44,256 nt of DNA from a virus: positions 1 to 44,256 of the IMG/VR virus record IMGVR_UViG_3300033145_000171; one strand, 5' to 3'. Positions 30,517-38,619 of this stretch are shown here, one piece after another (position 1 is the first letter of the stretch; every line of letters begins with the position of its first letter). The translations under genes and the position numbers were made by a program. The notes under the pieces are model-generated. The model was not told where the DNA came from, made no database searches, and worked only from the letters and a program-made list of their open reading frames with translations.

Positions 30517-31787
30517 TATGCACCTCCTACGCTACTACCTGAATTGTAAAACCCGGCTGGCACAATTATCCATGTTTCAGTAAGGGTCGCCCCGGTATTT
30601 AATAGACTTAAATTCTGCCAGTTGAACCCGCCTGTACCGCTACCGTCCCGCCACGTCTTGAGCAGGCCCACACGTTCATCAACCTCATATTCCAGAAAGT
30701 CACTTGATTTAACAATGATTTCCTCGTTCTTGACCCATATTTTATACCTGTTTCCGACCTCTCCATCACCGGGTGTAAAGTCCTCATCAATGACCTGCAC
30801 TTCCTTAACAATCCCGGAAGTATAAAACTCGGTCTCCAACCAGTGCCCGGAATACAGAAAAGGCGAAGTCTCCTGAAACCACCAGCAATGTAAAGGCCAT
30901 GGCCTGCAAAGCATCCCCACAAACTCACCGGGTACTATCTCGGTATTACCCTCAGTAATCCAGTACCTAAGCCACTGGTGTAAGGGCGGGTTATCAAGAC
31001 CGTCAAAGTCTTCGGCAAACAGTTCAACCCTGATATCGTCCTCTACAAGATACCCCTTGCTCATGAGCTTTTCACCGGCCACCTCAGAACGGCTTACCTC
31101 AAAAGGCGGCAGCAGTTCTCCGCCCTGTACTGTGCCGTTCTCATAGTCAACCGGTTTCATGCGGCCGCTTGTCCCTCTGGACAAAGAGCTTTCAGTTGTG
31201 AGAGAGATATTAAACATAACTCCCAAGGGTCCCACAGGGAAGGCGATATACCCCACGTAGTCGCATGTGTTCTGCTTAGGCCTGTTAGAGGCATAGTTTA
31301 TACTGCCCCCGGTCTGCATGACCTCATACCGTGCCTCTTTGACTGTATATTCTTTAGTCCCAAAGCTATCAAATAATACGCCGTTACCGCCGCCGCCGGA
31401 TAGAGAATAGACTCCTGGAGTCGGTTTCGACTCGGGAGAGAGTAGAGGTTTCGCATCATCAATCTCCGAAAAGAAGTCAGCCATCTTAGCCATGGTTTCT
31501 TCTTTAGTCTTCCCGCCGAACTCAAGGATATTCCCGGCATCAAACAAGTACCAGATGTCATAGGCGGTACTTATACCCAACCCAACCCGCATAAGAGCAT
31601 CATCAGTACCGTAATTAAGAGTCCTGTCTCCTGGCGTAAAAACCAATCTATCAGCCAGCTCGCTCAAACCAGCAACGTCCCAAAGGGCTTGTACCCTTGC
31701 GAGAATACCACCAACAATGTTAGTCCCTGGAGGAAAGCCCGTCCTTATTCTGTATAAGTATTGAAGATATGGATTATCCTTAGCCAT
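30516..31787 (-). CDS. Virion protein downstream of HNH cassette C
   Basis: The start at 31787 (MAKDNPYLQYLYRIRTGFPP) gives 423 aa. It overlaps the end of HNH gene C: the last codons GAT GGC TAA contain the ATG. The N-terminal part is helical (GLGISTAYDIWYLFDAGNIL); the rest looks beta-rich with many aromatics (PLHQWLRYWITEGNTEIVPG, and CRPWPLHCWWFQETSPFLYS). It lies between the coiled-coil proteins and the disordered protein, so a tail or ejection-complex part is likely. No family recognised. Confidence 0.55.
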   Translation of the reverse strand: MAKDNPYLQYLYRIRTGFPPGTNIVGGILARVQALWDVAGLSELADRLVFTPGDRTLNYGTDDALMRVGLGISTAYDIWYLFDAGNILEFGGKTKEETMAKMADFFSEIDDAKPLLSPESKPTPGVYSLSGGGGNGVLFDSFGTKEYTVKEARYEVMQTGGSINYASNRPKQNTCDYVGYIAFPVGPLGVMFNISLTTESSLSRGTSGRMKPVDYENGTVQGGELLPPFEVSRSEVAGEKLMSKGYLVEDDIRVELFAEDFDGLDNPPLHQWLRYWITEGNTEIVPGEFVGMLCRPWPLHCWWFQETSPFLYSGHWLETEFYTSGIVKEVQVIDEDFTPGDGEVGNRYKIWVKNEEIIVKSSDFLEYEVDERVGLLKTWRDGSGTGGFNWQNLSLLNTGATLTETWIIVPAGFYNSGSSVGGA

Positions 31788-32445
31788 CGGGGATCTCATT
31801 CAAGTAAGCGAATTTTCCAAAATATTTTAGGGCGGCTTTATTGTAAGCCCGAGCCGCGTCTACCCTATCTTCAAACATACCAAGATGGATTTCACCACCC
31901 TTATATCCAATTCGAGCCCGATATTTCCCGGACTGCTTATGAAAATGGACACCTTTGAATCCAGTCTCACTACAAGGTCGGATAGATAGATTAGCTTGAT
32001 TTTGTAATCTCGTAGCAAAACGAAGATTGCAACGCCTGCTATCGAGACGTTTTCTGTTTATATGATCAACTTCCAAGCCTTCAGGTGGGTGACCAAGTAT
32101 AAGATGGTATATATATAAACTCGTTTTGTTATCAAGACGTGTTGAAACAAGATTATCCTTGTTCACACCCCATTTATATTGCTTAACAAGAGACAAGTCA
32201 GCGGTATCTATTAAAGCAAAGGTTTTGAAATGCCCCCTCCGGTCTCTTAACTCAATCTTGCAAATATCGCCTTCTATCCTAAATCTATTCTTGTCCTTGT
32301 GACTATAGAACGAATTTCCGAATATCTTCCCTTTCATGCGAAACTGCTCATAATGCCTCTTGCAAAAATCCTTTGCATAAAATTTACGAGGACATCCTTC
32401 AACTTGACAAACTCTCTTTGATTGTGTTACAGACTTGATAGTCAT
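31780..32445 (-). CDS. HNH homing endonuclease with AP2 domain, cassette C
   Basis: The start was set at 32445, after GGAGGTATGACGCC, because upstream codons precede the predicted transcript start. The 221-aa protein has an N-terminal zinc-binding part (CQVEGCPRKFYAKDFCKRHY, about 13-32) and an HNH core (YHLILGHPPEGLEVDHINRK, LDSRRCNLRFATRLQNQANL, about 115-155). An AP2/ERF-like domain follows (GFKGVHFHKQSGKYRARIGY, ARAYNKAALKYFGKFAYLNE, about 165-215). It ends over the start of the next virion gene by 8 bases. Own promoter and hairpin leader. Confidence 0.85.
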   Translation of the reverse strand: MTIKSVTQSKRVCQVEGCPRKFYAKDFCKRHYEQFRMKGKIFGNSFYSHKDKNRFRIEGDICKIELRDRRGHFKTFALIDTADLSLVKQYKWGVNKDNLVSTRLDNKTSLYIYHLILGHPPEGLEVDHINRKRLDSRRCNLRFATRLQNQANLSIRPCSETGFKGVHFHKQSGKYRARIGYKGGEIHLGMFEDRVDAARAYNKAALKYFGKFAYLNEIPDG

Positions 32446-32478
32446 GGCGTCATACCTCCTGTGTATGATGTTATTGAT

Positions 32479-32514
32479 GAGGGGCTGTTGGAAGTTACAC
32501 CTTCCTTCAGCCTC
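32479..32514 (-). other. 5'-leader hairpin of HNH cassette C
   Basis: Leftward strand: GAGGCTG, then AA, GGAAG, loop GTGTAA, CTTCC, AA, CAGCCCCTC. The inner 5-bp and outer 7-bp arms pair with a symmetrical 2x2 internal loop and a 2-base bulge. It begins next to the predicted transcript start and has no U-tract after it. Confidence 0.6.
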
Positions 32515-32519
32515 GTTAT

Positions 32520-32548
32520 ATTCTAATTGATTCAGCATAATAGGTCAA
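32520..32548 (-). promoter_or_regulatory. Sigma-70 promoter of HNH cassette C
   Basis: Leftward TTGACC (32548-32543), a 17-base spacer and TAGAAT (32525-32520). It begins eight bases after the stop codon of the coiled-coil gene at 32557. Confidence 0.65.
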
Positions 32549-32556
32549 CCACTTTC

Positions 32557-33918
32557 TCAAGCCGCTCCGACTGAATGAGTCAAAGTGTTAATAATATCCG
32601 CATCGGCCACCTGCTGAGTAGCATCTATAGCGGCATCAGCCTTATCCCAGGCCGCCCGGCGTCTTTCAAGGTTAAGGTCAGTCCTATCGTCCGCGTCCTC
32701 TACCCTCAGTTCCTTTTCATCGTCTTCAAACCCTTTCCTGGAGTCAAAGGCGCCTAATCTGATAGCTTTTATCAGGTCGTCTGCAATAGTCTGTTTCTGG
32801 CTCATCCCTATTTCAGCCGCAGACCTGGAGTCCTCATGCTCAATCTGCTTTGCGCTTAAATCTTCTTGTGTCGTTGTCTGCTCGTCAATCAATGCCGTTT
32901 CGTCAATTACATGCTCTCCCTTAGAGTCGATTAAGACTTTTTCCTGTACCAGCAGCTCGTTTTCCGCCCGCATAGCCCGTTTGTCAGCTAAGGCAATAGT
33001 GTGTTCACTATCTATAAGCCCTAACTTAACTGTGTCGGCCTCAATCCCGGCGGTCTGTGCTTCTAATTCATATTGCCGTGCCTCTGTCTCTACGATCTGA
33101 ACATCAACCTCTGCTACTCTTACGGCCACTCCCTTTGTGTCCCGCTGTATCTTCTTGCCGTCTACCTCTGCCCTGGTCTTGGCAATCCCGGCGTTGGTAA
33201 TATCAAGATCCACCCCGGATTCCTTAACCTCAGTCTCAGACTTTCTTATACCTATTTCGTCAACCTCGTTTCCGGCCTCGGTAATCTGAAGGTCGGTGTT
33301 AGTCTGGTCAATCCCCGTCTGGGTAATTGCTAATTGAATATCAAGACCCTTCAGCCCTGCTTCTATAACCGCAAGGTCGGCCCTGGCCGCTCTAAGCTCC
33401 TGCTCTGTAATGTCAACATCTACAAGCTGTTGCGCCACGTCCTCTAACTCAACCCGCATTTCAAGGTCTTTTATCTTTTGTGTGGCTTTATCCCAGGCAA
33501 GTTGTACTTTTGCCACCATCGTTGTAATGGCCGCCTCATCAGCCTCAAGCGCGGCAGTCCGGGCGTCATACTCATCGTCTAAGGCGTCTATCTTCTGGCC
33601 TCTTGTCACTATGTTCGCATCGTGAATCTGATTGTCAATCTTTTCAATATAATATTTGGCAGCTGCTTCTAAAGCATACTGAGTCTCTTCATTGGTAATC
33701 TGAGCAATAGCGACGGTATAGGTATCAACCAGCTTTGCAAGGTCTTCTGTCTCGATTTCCTCAAGATAGTTGTGGCCGTGAAGGTAGGTGTTGGCATACA
33801 GACCAAAGACAATGGTTCTTTCGACCTCTTGAGTGGTATTGAAAGGCCCGTTATGCTCAAACGGGTTCCAGATTATTGATTCCCGGGTCGCACCACGCTC
33901 ATAAATTGTTGATGTCAT
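32557..33918 (-). CDS. Long coiled-coil virion protein 2
   Basis: The 453-aa protein has a short folded start (residues 1-65, with VERTIVFGLYANTYLHGHNY). Then it is almost all one amphipathic helix with many Ala, Asp, Glu and Ile (LAVIEAGLKGLDIQLAITQT; DLDITNAGIAKTRAEVDGKK). The rhythm is short imperfect repeats of I-D/A-x-T. No transmembrane segments. It is paired with 34041-35453, similar in size and composition, suggesting an old duplication or a hetero-complex such as ejection-complex or internal-core proteins. Membership in a known family is not recognised. Confidence 0.55.
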   Translation of the reverse strand: MTSTIYERGATRESIIWNPFEHNGPFNTTQEVERTIVFGLYANTYLHGHNYLEEIETEDLAKLVDTYTVAIAQITNEETQYALEAAAKYYIEKIDNQIHDANIVTRGQKIDALDDEYDARTAALEADEAAITTMVAKVQLAWDKATQKIKDLEMRVELEDVAQQLVDVDITEQELRAARADLAVIEAGLKGLDIQLAITQTGIDQTNTDLQITEAGNEVDEIGIRKSETEVKESGVDLDITNAGIAKTRAEVDGKKIQRDTKGVAVRVAEVDVQIVETEARQYELEAQTAGIEADTVKLGLIDSEHTIALADKRAMRAENELLVQEKVLIDSKGEHVIDETALIDEQTTTQEDLSAKQIEHEDSRSAAEIGMSQKQTIADDLIKAIRLGAFDSRKGFEDDEKELRVEDADDRTDLNLERRRAAWDKADAAIDATQQVADADIINTLTHSVGAA

Positions 33919-34040
33919 TTTTACCTCTCACGCAATAGACTATGGACAATGGACCTTGGACTTTCCCTTAGCCTTTCGCCCTTAGCCTCTTGTCCGCCGT
34001 CTGTCTGTCTGGCGGATTCGCCCTTAGCCCTTTTCCTTCC
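33919..34040 (-). other. Spacer of degenerate bacterial-type repeats
   Basis: The 122 bases between the two coiled-coil genes carry GGCTAAGGGCGAA twice and a third variant, plus an inverted repeat TCCGCC/GGCGGA around AGACAGACAGAC, and GTCCATTGTCC-type stretches. There is no coding frame. Such spacers are common in some environmental bacterial genomes. Confidence 0.55.
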
Positions 34041-35453
34041 CTACCTCAGTAGGTGCACCAACTGACTTGTTATCTCCGTCTCAGACGCTATATCCGCAGT
34101 CTCTTCTCTTTCATGTATCCAGGCATCGGCAAGACGCTGTATCTCTGCAATCCTGGCAGGCAACTCAAGAGCATTGACCTCTCTCATAGTCTCTAAGGCA
34201 ATCTGCTTGGCATACATCTCCAAATCTATCTGAGCACTGGTCAAGGCACTTTCCTGCGCAATTTGAGCAGTCAAGGCTGTCTCTCTCTCGGCAAGCCACT
34301 CAGCCGCGTTTTCAATCTTGGCCGTTAAGAGGTCTGTCTGTCCTACCATTCTGGCAGTCCGTAGGCCTAACTTTGCCTCCCTGAGAGCTAATTCCAGGAT
34401 GTTTAAAGCCACCCTTGAATCTATAAGGTCTCCCCGCTTGTCTACCCTTTCCTCTCTGAGGGTCGCCATATCCTCTTTAATGACTGCAATCACTTCTTTT
34501 ACCACTATCCAGGCATCTATCTCCGCAGCATGAGCAATCAAAGCCGTGGACTTGTCGTTGATATACGGAATCAAGTTTTTCTTGGCCGTGATAAGGTCCT
34601 GCCTCACATCGTCCAATCCGCTCAAGGCTAATATGTACTGTTCCAGGTATCCGACATTGATCAATTCAACATCCGATATCAGCTCCTTAGCGGTTATCAA
34701 AGCTTGACGTTTGACAACTAAAGACTGTTTGGCCGCTATCAGTTCTATTATGGCATCGGCTATCAACTCCCTGGCGTCAACCAGGTCTTCCCTTTTGTCG
34801 TTTAAAATCTTTTTTTCAGTGATAAGAGCGTTCTTCCGGTCTGCATTATCCTCTTCCGCGTCTATGACAAGCTGCTGTTTCTCAAGGACGGTCTCAATAT
34901 AGGGTATAACGTCGAGCTTCTTCCGTGCAGTGGTAAGCCTGGCCGCGAGTAAGGCGTCTTCAGCCGGGAAGGTAGACTGATCCACTAATGTCATTTCCTG
35001 CCTGTACCCTTCCATCTCGACATCGAGGGCGGTCTTACTTGCCATAATAACGAGCTTTCTAAGGTTTGTGGTGATCTCAAGACGGTTAAGCTGTTGGTTG
35101 TCAAGATCCCTGACAGCCTTGTTGTCGGCAAACTCCTGCTGCATGGTAGTTAAGAGCGTAGACTTTTCTAATTCCCAAGTTATTATGGCCTCTTTGACTG
35201 CGATATCGTAGTCAAAACCTGTTTGAGCGAGTTCGCGGGTGATTGCCTGCTCTACAATCTCGTAGTTGGCCTGTGACAGATCAAACTTGGCTTTGCGCTC
35301 AAGGCCGGTAATCATCTGACCTAAATAGCCGGGACGGTAAAGCAGGCCTTGACCACCTACTTGATCTTCAATTTGTTTGGCTGTGACAAGATAGCTGTCC
35401 AAAATGGGCCGCTTCTTTTGAAACCATAAATTCTGTTCAGCCGTTTGGCTCAT
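34041..35453 (-). CDS. Long coiled-coil virion protein 1
   Basis: The 470-aa protein is nearly all helix. After a start containing YRPGYLGQMITGLERKAKFD (about 39-58), heptad-like repeats run to the end, such as KILNDKREDLVDARELIADA and IIELIAAKQSLVVKRQALIT, with an approximately 22-residue rhythm. The ATG overlaps the stop of the small protein at 35450 (ATGA). Such all-helical proteins beside a giant ejection-like protein are usually internal core or tail-needle parts; this is inference. Confidence 0.6.
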   Translation of the reverse strand: MSQTAEQNLWFQKKRPILDSYLVTAKQIEDQVGGQGLLYRPGYLGQMITGLERKAKFDLSQANYEIVEQAITRELAQTGFDYDIAVKEAIITWELEKSTLLTTMQQEFADNKAVRDLDNQQLNRLEITTNLRKLVIMASKTALDVEMEGYRQEMTLVDQSTFPAEDALLAARLTTARKKLDVIPYIETVLEKQQLVIDAEEDNADRKNALITEKKILNDKREDLVDARELIADAIIELIAAKQSLVVKRQALITAKELISDVELINVGYLEQYILALSGLDDVRQDLITAKKNLIPYINDKSTALIAHAAEIDAWIVVKEVIAVIKEDMATLREERVDKRGDLIDSRVALNILELALREAKLGLRTARMVGQTDLLTAKIENAAEWLAERETALTAQIAQESALTSAQIDLEMYAKQIALETMREVNALELPARIAEIQRLADAWIHEREETADIASETEITSQLVHLLR

Positions 35454-35713
35454 TTCTTCTTCCTCGAATAATACCGTCCATCTTTACCTTTATAAATTTC
35501 GTACCCTGCTTGTCGTTCACCTTGTTCTGTTAAATTCCACGTTTTATGTTTTCGCCCTTTCAGTAATAGACCACTCCTGGCATCCCTACTCGCCCAATGG
35601 CCTGTTTTATCAGGTTTAATCCCTGCTTTTTTAGCACTTTCATAATCATATTCATCCCCCTCGGGGTTAAACAGGCGTTCCCTTTTTTTCTTATTGTAAT
35701 TGATAATAGGCAT
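35450..35713 (-). CDS. Small conserved phage virion-region protein
   Basis: Start at 35713 after GAGGTAAAT gives 87 aa. The sequence KAGIKPDKTGHWASRDARSG followed by LLLKGRKHKTWNLTEQGERQ is a conserved phrase in small phage proteins near ejection or tail genes (GHWPSRdprtGl.LKgr.H.T). Its ending GRYYSRKKK is basic. The function is not established. Confidence 0.65.
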   Translation of the reverse strand: MPIINYNKKKRERLFNPEGDEYDYESAKKAGIKPDKTGHWASRDARSGLLLKGRKHKTWNLTEQGERQAGYEIYKGKDGRYYSRKKK

Positions 35714-35715
35714 AT

Positions 35716-37743
35716 TTACCTCGCCAAAATCACAGGGCATAACTCTATGAAATCCAAATCATCGAATGATTGCAATTTAAGAGTCCATTGTCGGCCATAG
35801 AGGTTTCTTGTTACGTTCGCTTTCGAGTTTGTAATAGTATATGTTTGACTTCCACTGTCAGTCTCCATGCGGATACTCGGAGAACTCCCCGATATGCCGA
35901 AGTACGCCTTCCTAAAACGCTTCTTCTTATCAGTCCCGAAATAAGTCTCCGGCAATACGATTCCTGCCTTGAATGCACTCTCATCATCCGTAGTACCTGA
36001 GAGCTTATAAATCCCATCAGTCTTGCAGCCAAAAGCCGTGTCGCTATAAACCGCAAACGAATTAAAATCATACCCGCTATACACTGACACGTTGAATTGA
36101 TTGGTATTCAGAACCCAACATTCCCAAAATTCATCGTCAAACTTAACTGTAATCCCAAAGTCAAGCGTATCCTCAACCGTACTCGTTAAAATCTGCTGTA
36201 AGGCTAAGGTTGTGGCAAATTCGATCGTGTCTAATACGCTCTCGCTAATCTGAAACTGATGTGTAATTGTTTCCGAAAACTCTAACGTATCGGCTATGGC
36301 GGCCATGACATAAAAGGTCGGTGTAGCCACATCGACAAAGGCCAAGGTATCCTCAATGGTCTTACCCCACCCTGCGCCTATCGTGTCCGTCAGGGTAAGG
36401 GTCTCTGCATTGGTGTTATGAAGGTGTGCAAGGACCTCCACAAGGCCGGTTATGGCAATCGCTTCGACAATGGCAGGGTTAAACGTAGCCTGAGATGACA
36501 CAACCTCAGTCAAACCGAGCGTGTCCGCAATGGCCGATATCATCTTATGCAGGTAGGTTGACACCTCAGTAAAGGCGAGAGTGTCGGCGCTGGTCTCGTT
36601 GAATATCTCCCCAATAACGAGATAGCCTATCATCTGCAATGTGGATTCGACTTCTTCCGTGCCCGTCCAGTTACATGTAAGGGTTTCCTCTAAGGTCAAG
36701 GGATCGTCAGCAAGAATGGCAAGGGCCTTTGTCACCACTTCGACAAACTCCAGGGTATCTTCAATGGTCTTGCCCCAGGCCCAGCCGATGGTGTCGTGGA
36801 TTTCGATGGTGTCTTCTATGGTCTTGTAATATGGCAGGTTTGGGTTCTGCGGTGTGATAGTTAGAGATTGGCTGGTAACTGGAATATTAACCGTTGCAGC
36901 CTGTGGTGTGATGGTCAAGGATTGACTGGTAGCGTAAGCATTGGCAGCACCAATAACCGTTGCGGCATACGGCGTAATGGTCAGAGATTGGCTGGTAGCA
37001 TAAGCATTAGCAGCACCAATGACCGTTGCGGCATTTGGTGTAATGGTTAGAGATTGGCTGGTTGCTGAAACATCAAAACCGACAATAATTGTGGTAGCCT
37101 GTGGTGTAACGGTCAGAGATGCGGATGTGGCAAGAACTTCAATGTCGAAAGAAACCGTTGCAGCTTTTGGAGTAATAGTCAGAGATTGGGATGTGGCAGA
37201 GACAGATACATTTACCATCCATTCAACATGAAGTTCGGCTTTTTCACTTCCTCCATCAAAATCAAAAGCTGAAAATACGCGATATCCGGTACTTCCGTCA
37301 TCATAAATCATTGCCATTACGGCGTTACCACTGGCAAAACCTCCCCTGTTTACAACCTCCTGTAATTCATCAACAAGGCTTAAAGTATCGTATTGAGTGC
37401 CATCTGTCCATGCGACGATGTCATCCCAAGCCGTAAAAGCAGTCGTATCTACTAAGTTATCAAATTCAGTGGCGTTGGTGGGAGCAACTGCGTTATCATG
37501 GTCGTTAAAATAGATATTTGTATTAACTGGCGTGTCCGATTGACTTATATGGCAGGTCAATCTAATAAAGGCCGCTGTTATTGTAGATCCTTGAGGGATA
37601 GTTACATTGGCAAACCGAATATATGCGTGAGTGGCACTTCCAGTATCTCCAAAATTAACATTATCGATAGCTGGATACAACGATGATGATTTCTCGTGAC
37701 CATCATCACCTGATGCTGCCGGGTAGAATGTTCCACTTGCCAT
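35716..37743 (-). CDS. Large repeat-containing tail fibre/spike
   Basis: The 675-aa protein has three parts. Residues 1-175 read as a DNRLRE-type beta-sandwich, a carbohydrate-binding-like module (AYIRFANVTIPQGSTITAAF; VNRGGFASGNAVMAMIYDDG). Residues about 180-305 hold about six copies of the repeat ATSQSLTITPxAATV. From about 310 to 560 comes a second, about 32-residue repeat built around IEDTLEFxExV. The last 110 residues are a compact beta domain (tip). ATG directly follows the stop of the HNH remnant. Host-surface binding is likely. Confidence 0.7.
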   Translation of the reverse strand: MASGTFYPAASGDDGHEKSSSLYPAIDNVNFGDTGSATHAYIRFANVTIPQGSTITAAFIRLTCHISQSDTPVNTNIYFNDHDNAVAPTNATEFDNLVDTTAFTAWDDIVAWTDGTQYDTLSLVDELQEVVNRGGFASGNAVMAMIYDDGSTGYRVFSAFDFDGGSEKAELHVEWMVNVSVSATSQSLTITPKAATVSFDIEVLATSASLTVTPQATTIIVGFDVSATSQSLTITPNAATVIGAANAYATSQSLTITPYAATVIGAANAYATSQSLTITPQAATVNIPVTSQSLTITPQNPNLPYYKTIEDTIEIHDTIGWAWGKTIEDTLEFVEVVTKALAILADDPLTLEETLTCNWTGTEEVESTLQMIGYLVIGEIFNETSADTLAFTEVSTYLHKMISAIADTLGLTEVVSSQATFNPAIVEAIAITGLVEVLAHLHNTNAETLTLTDTIGAGWGKTIEDTLAFVDVATPTFYVMAAIADTLEFSETITHQFQISESVLDTIEFATTLALQQILTSTVEDTLDFGITVKFDDEFWECWVLNTNQFNVSVYSGYDFNSFAVYSDTAFGCKTDGIYKLSGTTDDESAFKAGIVLPETYFGTDKKKRFRKAYFGISGSSPSIRMETDSGSQTYTITNSKANVTRNLYGRQWTLKLQSFDDLDFIELCPVILAR
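36838..37200 (-). repeat. Tandem repeats coding ATSQSLTITP units
   Basis: About six copies of a roughly 66-base unit within the fibre gene. The two inner units are nearly identical at DNA level (with GCTAATGCTTATGCTACCAG motifs on the coding strand), while the outer copies diverge. High identity suggests recent copy-number change in the fibre. Confidence 0.65.
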
Positions 37744-38070
37744 CTATTTACGCCTCGGCTTTTTCATAACAGGTCTTTCAAGTGCATCTTCCAGTTCCCA
37801 TTTCATATTGTAAAGCCTGTGCCATAATACACCACGTGAGAGACCATATTCTCTGGCCCAATCAGTCATAGTTTGAGTTTTGCCGTTGAATGCTATCATC
37901 CTGGTATTCCTTCGATTACAAGCCTGCTCTTTTTTCGTTGCCCATTCGCAATTTTTCTTGAAATATCCTTCATCATTATCAAGACGCTCAAGCGTTCTTC
38001 CTTTTGGGCGTTTCCCCATGTCTTCAAAGAAGGCTTCTATGATATTGTAAACAGGCCCGAAGCATTCCAA
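37744..38070 (-). pseudogene. 3' remnant of an HNH homing endonuclease, copy E
   Basis: From about 38040 leftward the frame carries only the C-terminal two-thirds of the same family as cassette B: FFEDMGKRPKGRTLERLDND, CEWATKKEQACNRRNTRMIA, GKTQTMTDWAREYGLSRGVL, and a final helix. The usual zinc and RCNN-containing N-terminal parts, promoter and leader are missing. It joins the end of the upstream virion gene, whose stop (38037) lies inside it. It may still be translated from ATG 38070. Its stop is one base from the ATG of the fibre at 37743. Confidence 0.75.
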
Positions 38071-38474
38071 GTCACAGTCAAATCACCAGCACTCATATCC
38101 ACAGGGCCGTCTAAGTCAATGAAACACAGACAATCTTTCCCGGCATCCGTGTAGTTGTAAACAATCGCCCAGTACGCATCAACATCATTGCTGGCATTCT
38201 GCGCCCAGGTAGGATTGGTAGCGGAATCGAATGTCATAGTCCCGGCTGCTTCAGCCACCAAATCTGCAAGCGTTCCAAGATCAGTCCCCCCGGCCACATA
38301 TGTTCCTGCCGCGTCTACTTCCGTAAAATCACCAAGAACCGGAGTTGCGGTAGCTGCTGCCGGTGTTGCGGTATTATCGCATATCGCACAATAAAAATGA
38401 TCTGTGCTGGCCCAGTCCCCATCAAGCATCTTAGCCAGTGCTTCCTCAAATATTACTAAGTCTCCCCTTGCCAT
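38037..38474 (-). CDS. Virion protein, unknown
   Basis: Start chosen at 38474 (GGGGAGAGATATC-ATG) gives 145 aa. The product has a helical start (LVIFEEALAKMLDGDWASTD) and a beta-rich body ending DLTVTWNASGLFTIS. The C-terminal phrase (AYWAIVYNYTDAGKDCLCFI followed by DLDGPVDMSAGDLTV) is frequent in phage head or tail decoration proteins. It is preceded by terminator T2. Confidence 0.65.
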   Translation of the reverse strand: MARGDLVIFEEALAKMLDGDWASTDHFYCAICDNTATPAAATATPVLGDFTEVDAAGTYVAGGTDLGTLADLVAEAAGTMTFDSATNPTWAQNASNDVDAYWAIVYNYTDAGKDCLCFIDLDGPVDMSAGDLTVTWNASGLFTIS

Positions 38475-38494
38475 GATATCTCTCCCCCGGCCAA

Positions 38495-38529
38495 TAAAAA
38501 AGCCGGTATGCTTAGCCGCCATACCAGCT
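38495..38529 (-). terminator. Intrinsic terminator T2, copy of T1
   Basis: Leftward: AGCTGGTATG, 9-base loop, CATACCGGCT (one G-U pair), then six T and ATTGGCCG. The right arm and the flanking T-tract and ATTGGCCG match T1 base for base. It sits just 21 bases upstream of the ATG at 38474. Confidence 0.8.
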
Positions 38530-38619
38530 ATGCTTAAGTTGACCAAAGAAGGGATCAGGTTCTTTGGGGGTTATGTTTTTGGGTTTACATGCGCTCTTAC
38601 TCGGTTAAAGGGTTAAGGT

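Noticed and set aside
36838-37200. CRISPR-like array in the 36.8-37.2 kb repeats
   Set aside because: The unit keeps the reading frame and encodes ATSQSLTITP; flanks are part of the same gene, and spacer-like segments are repeated too.
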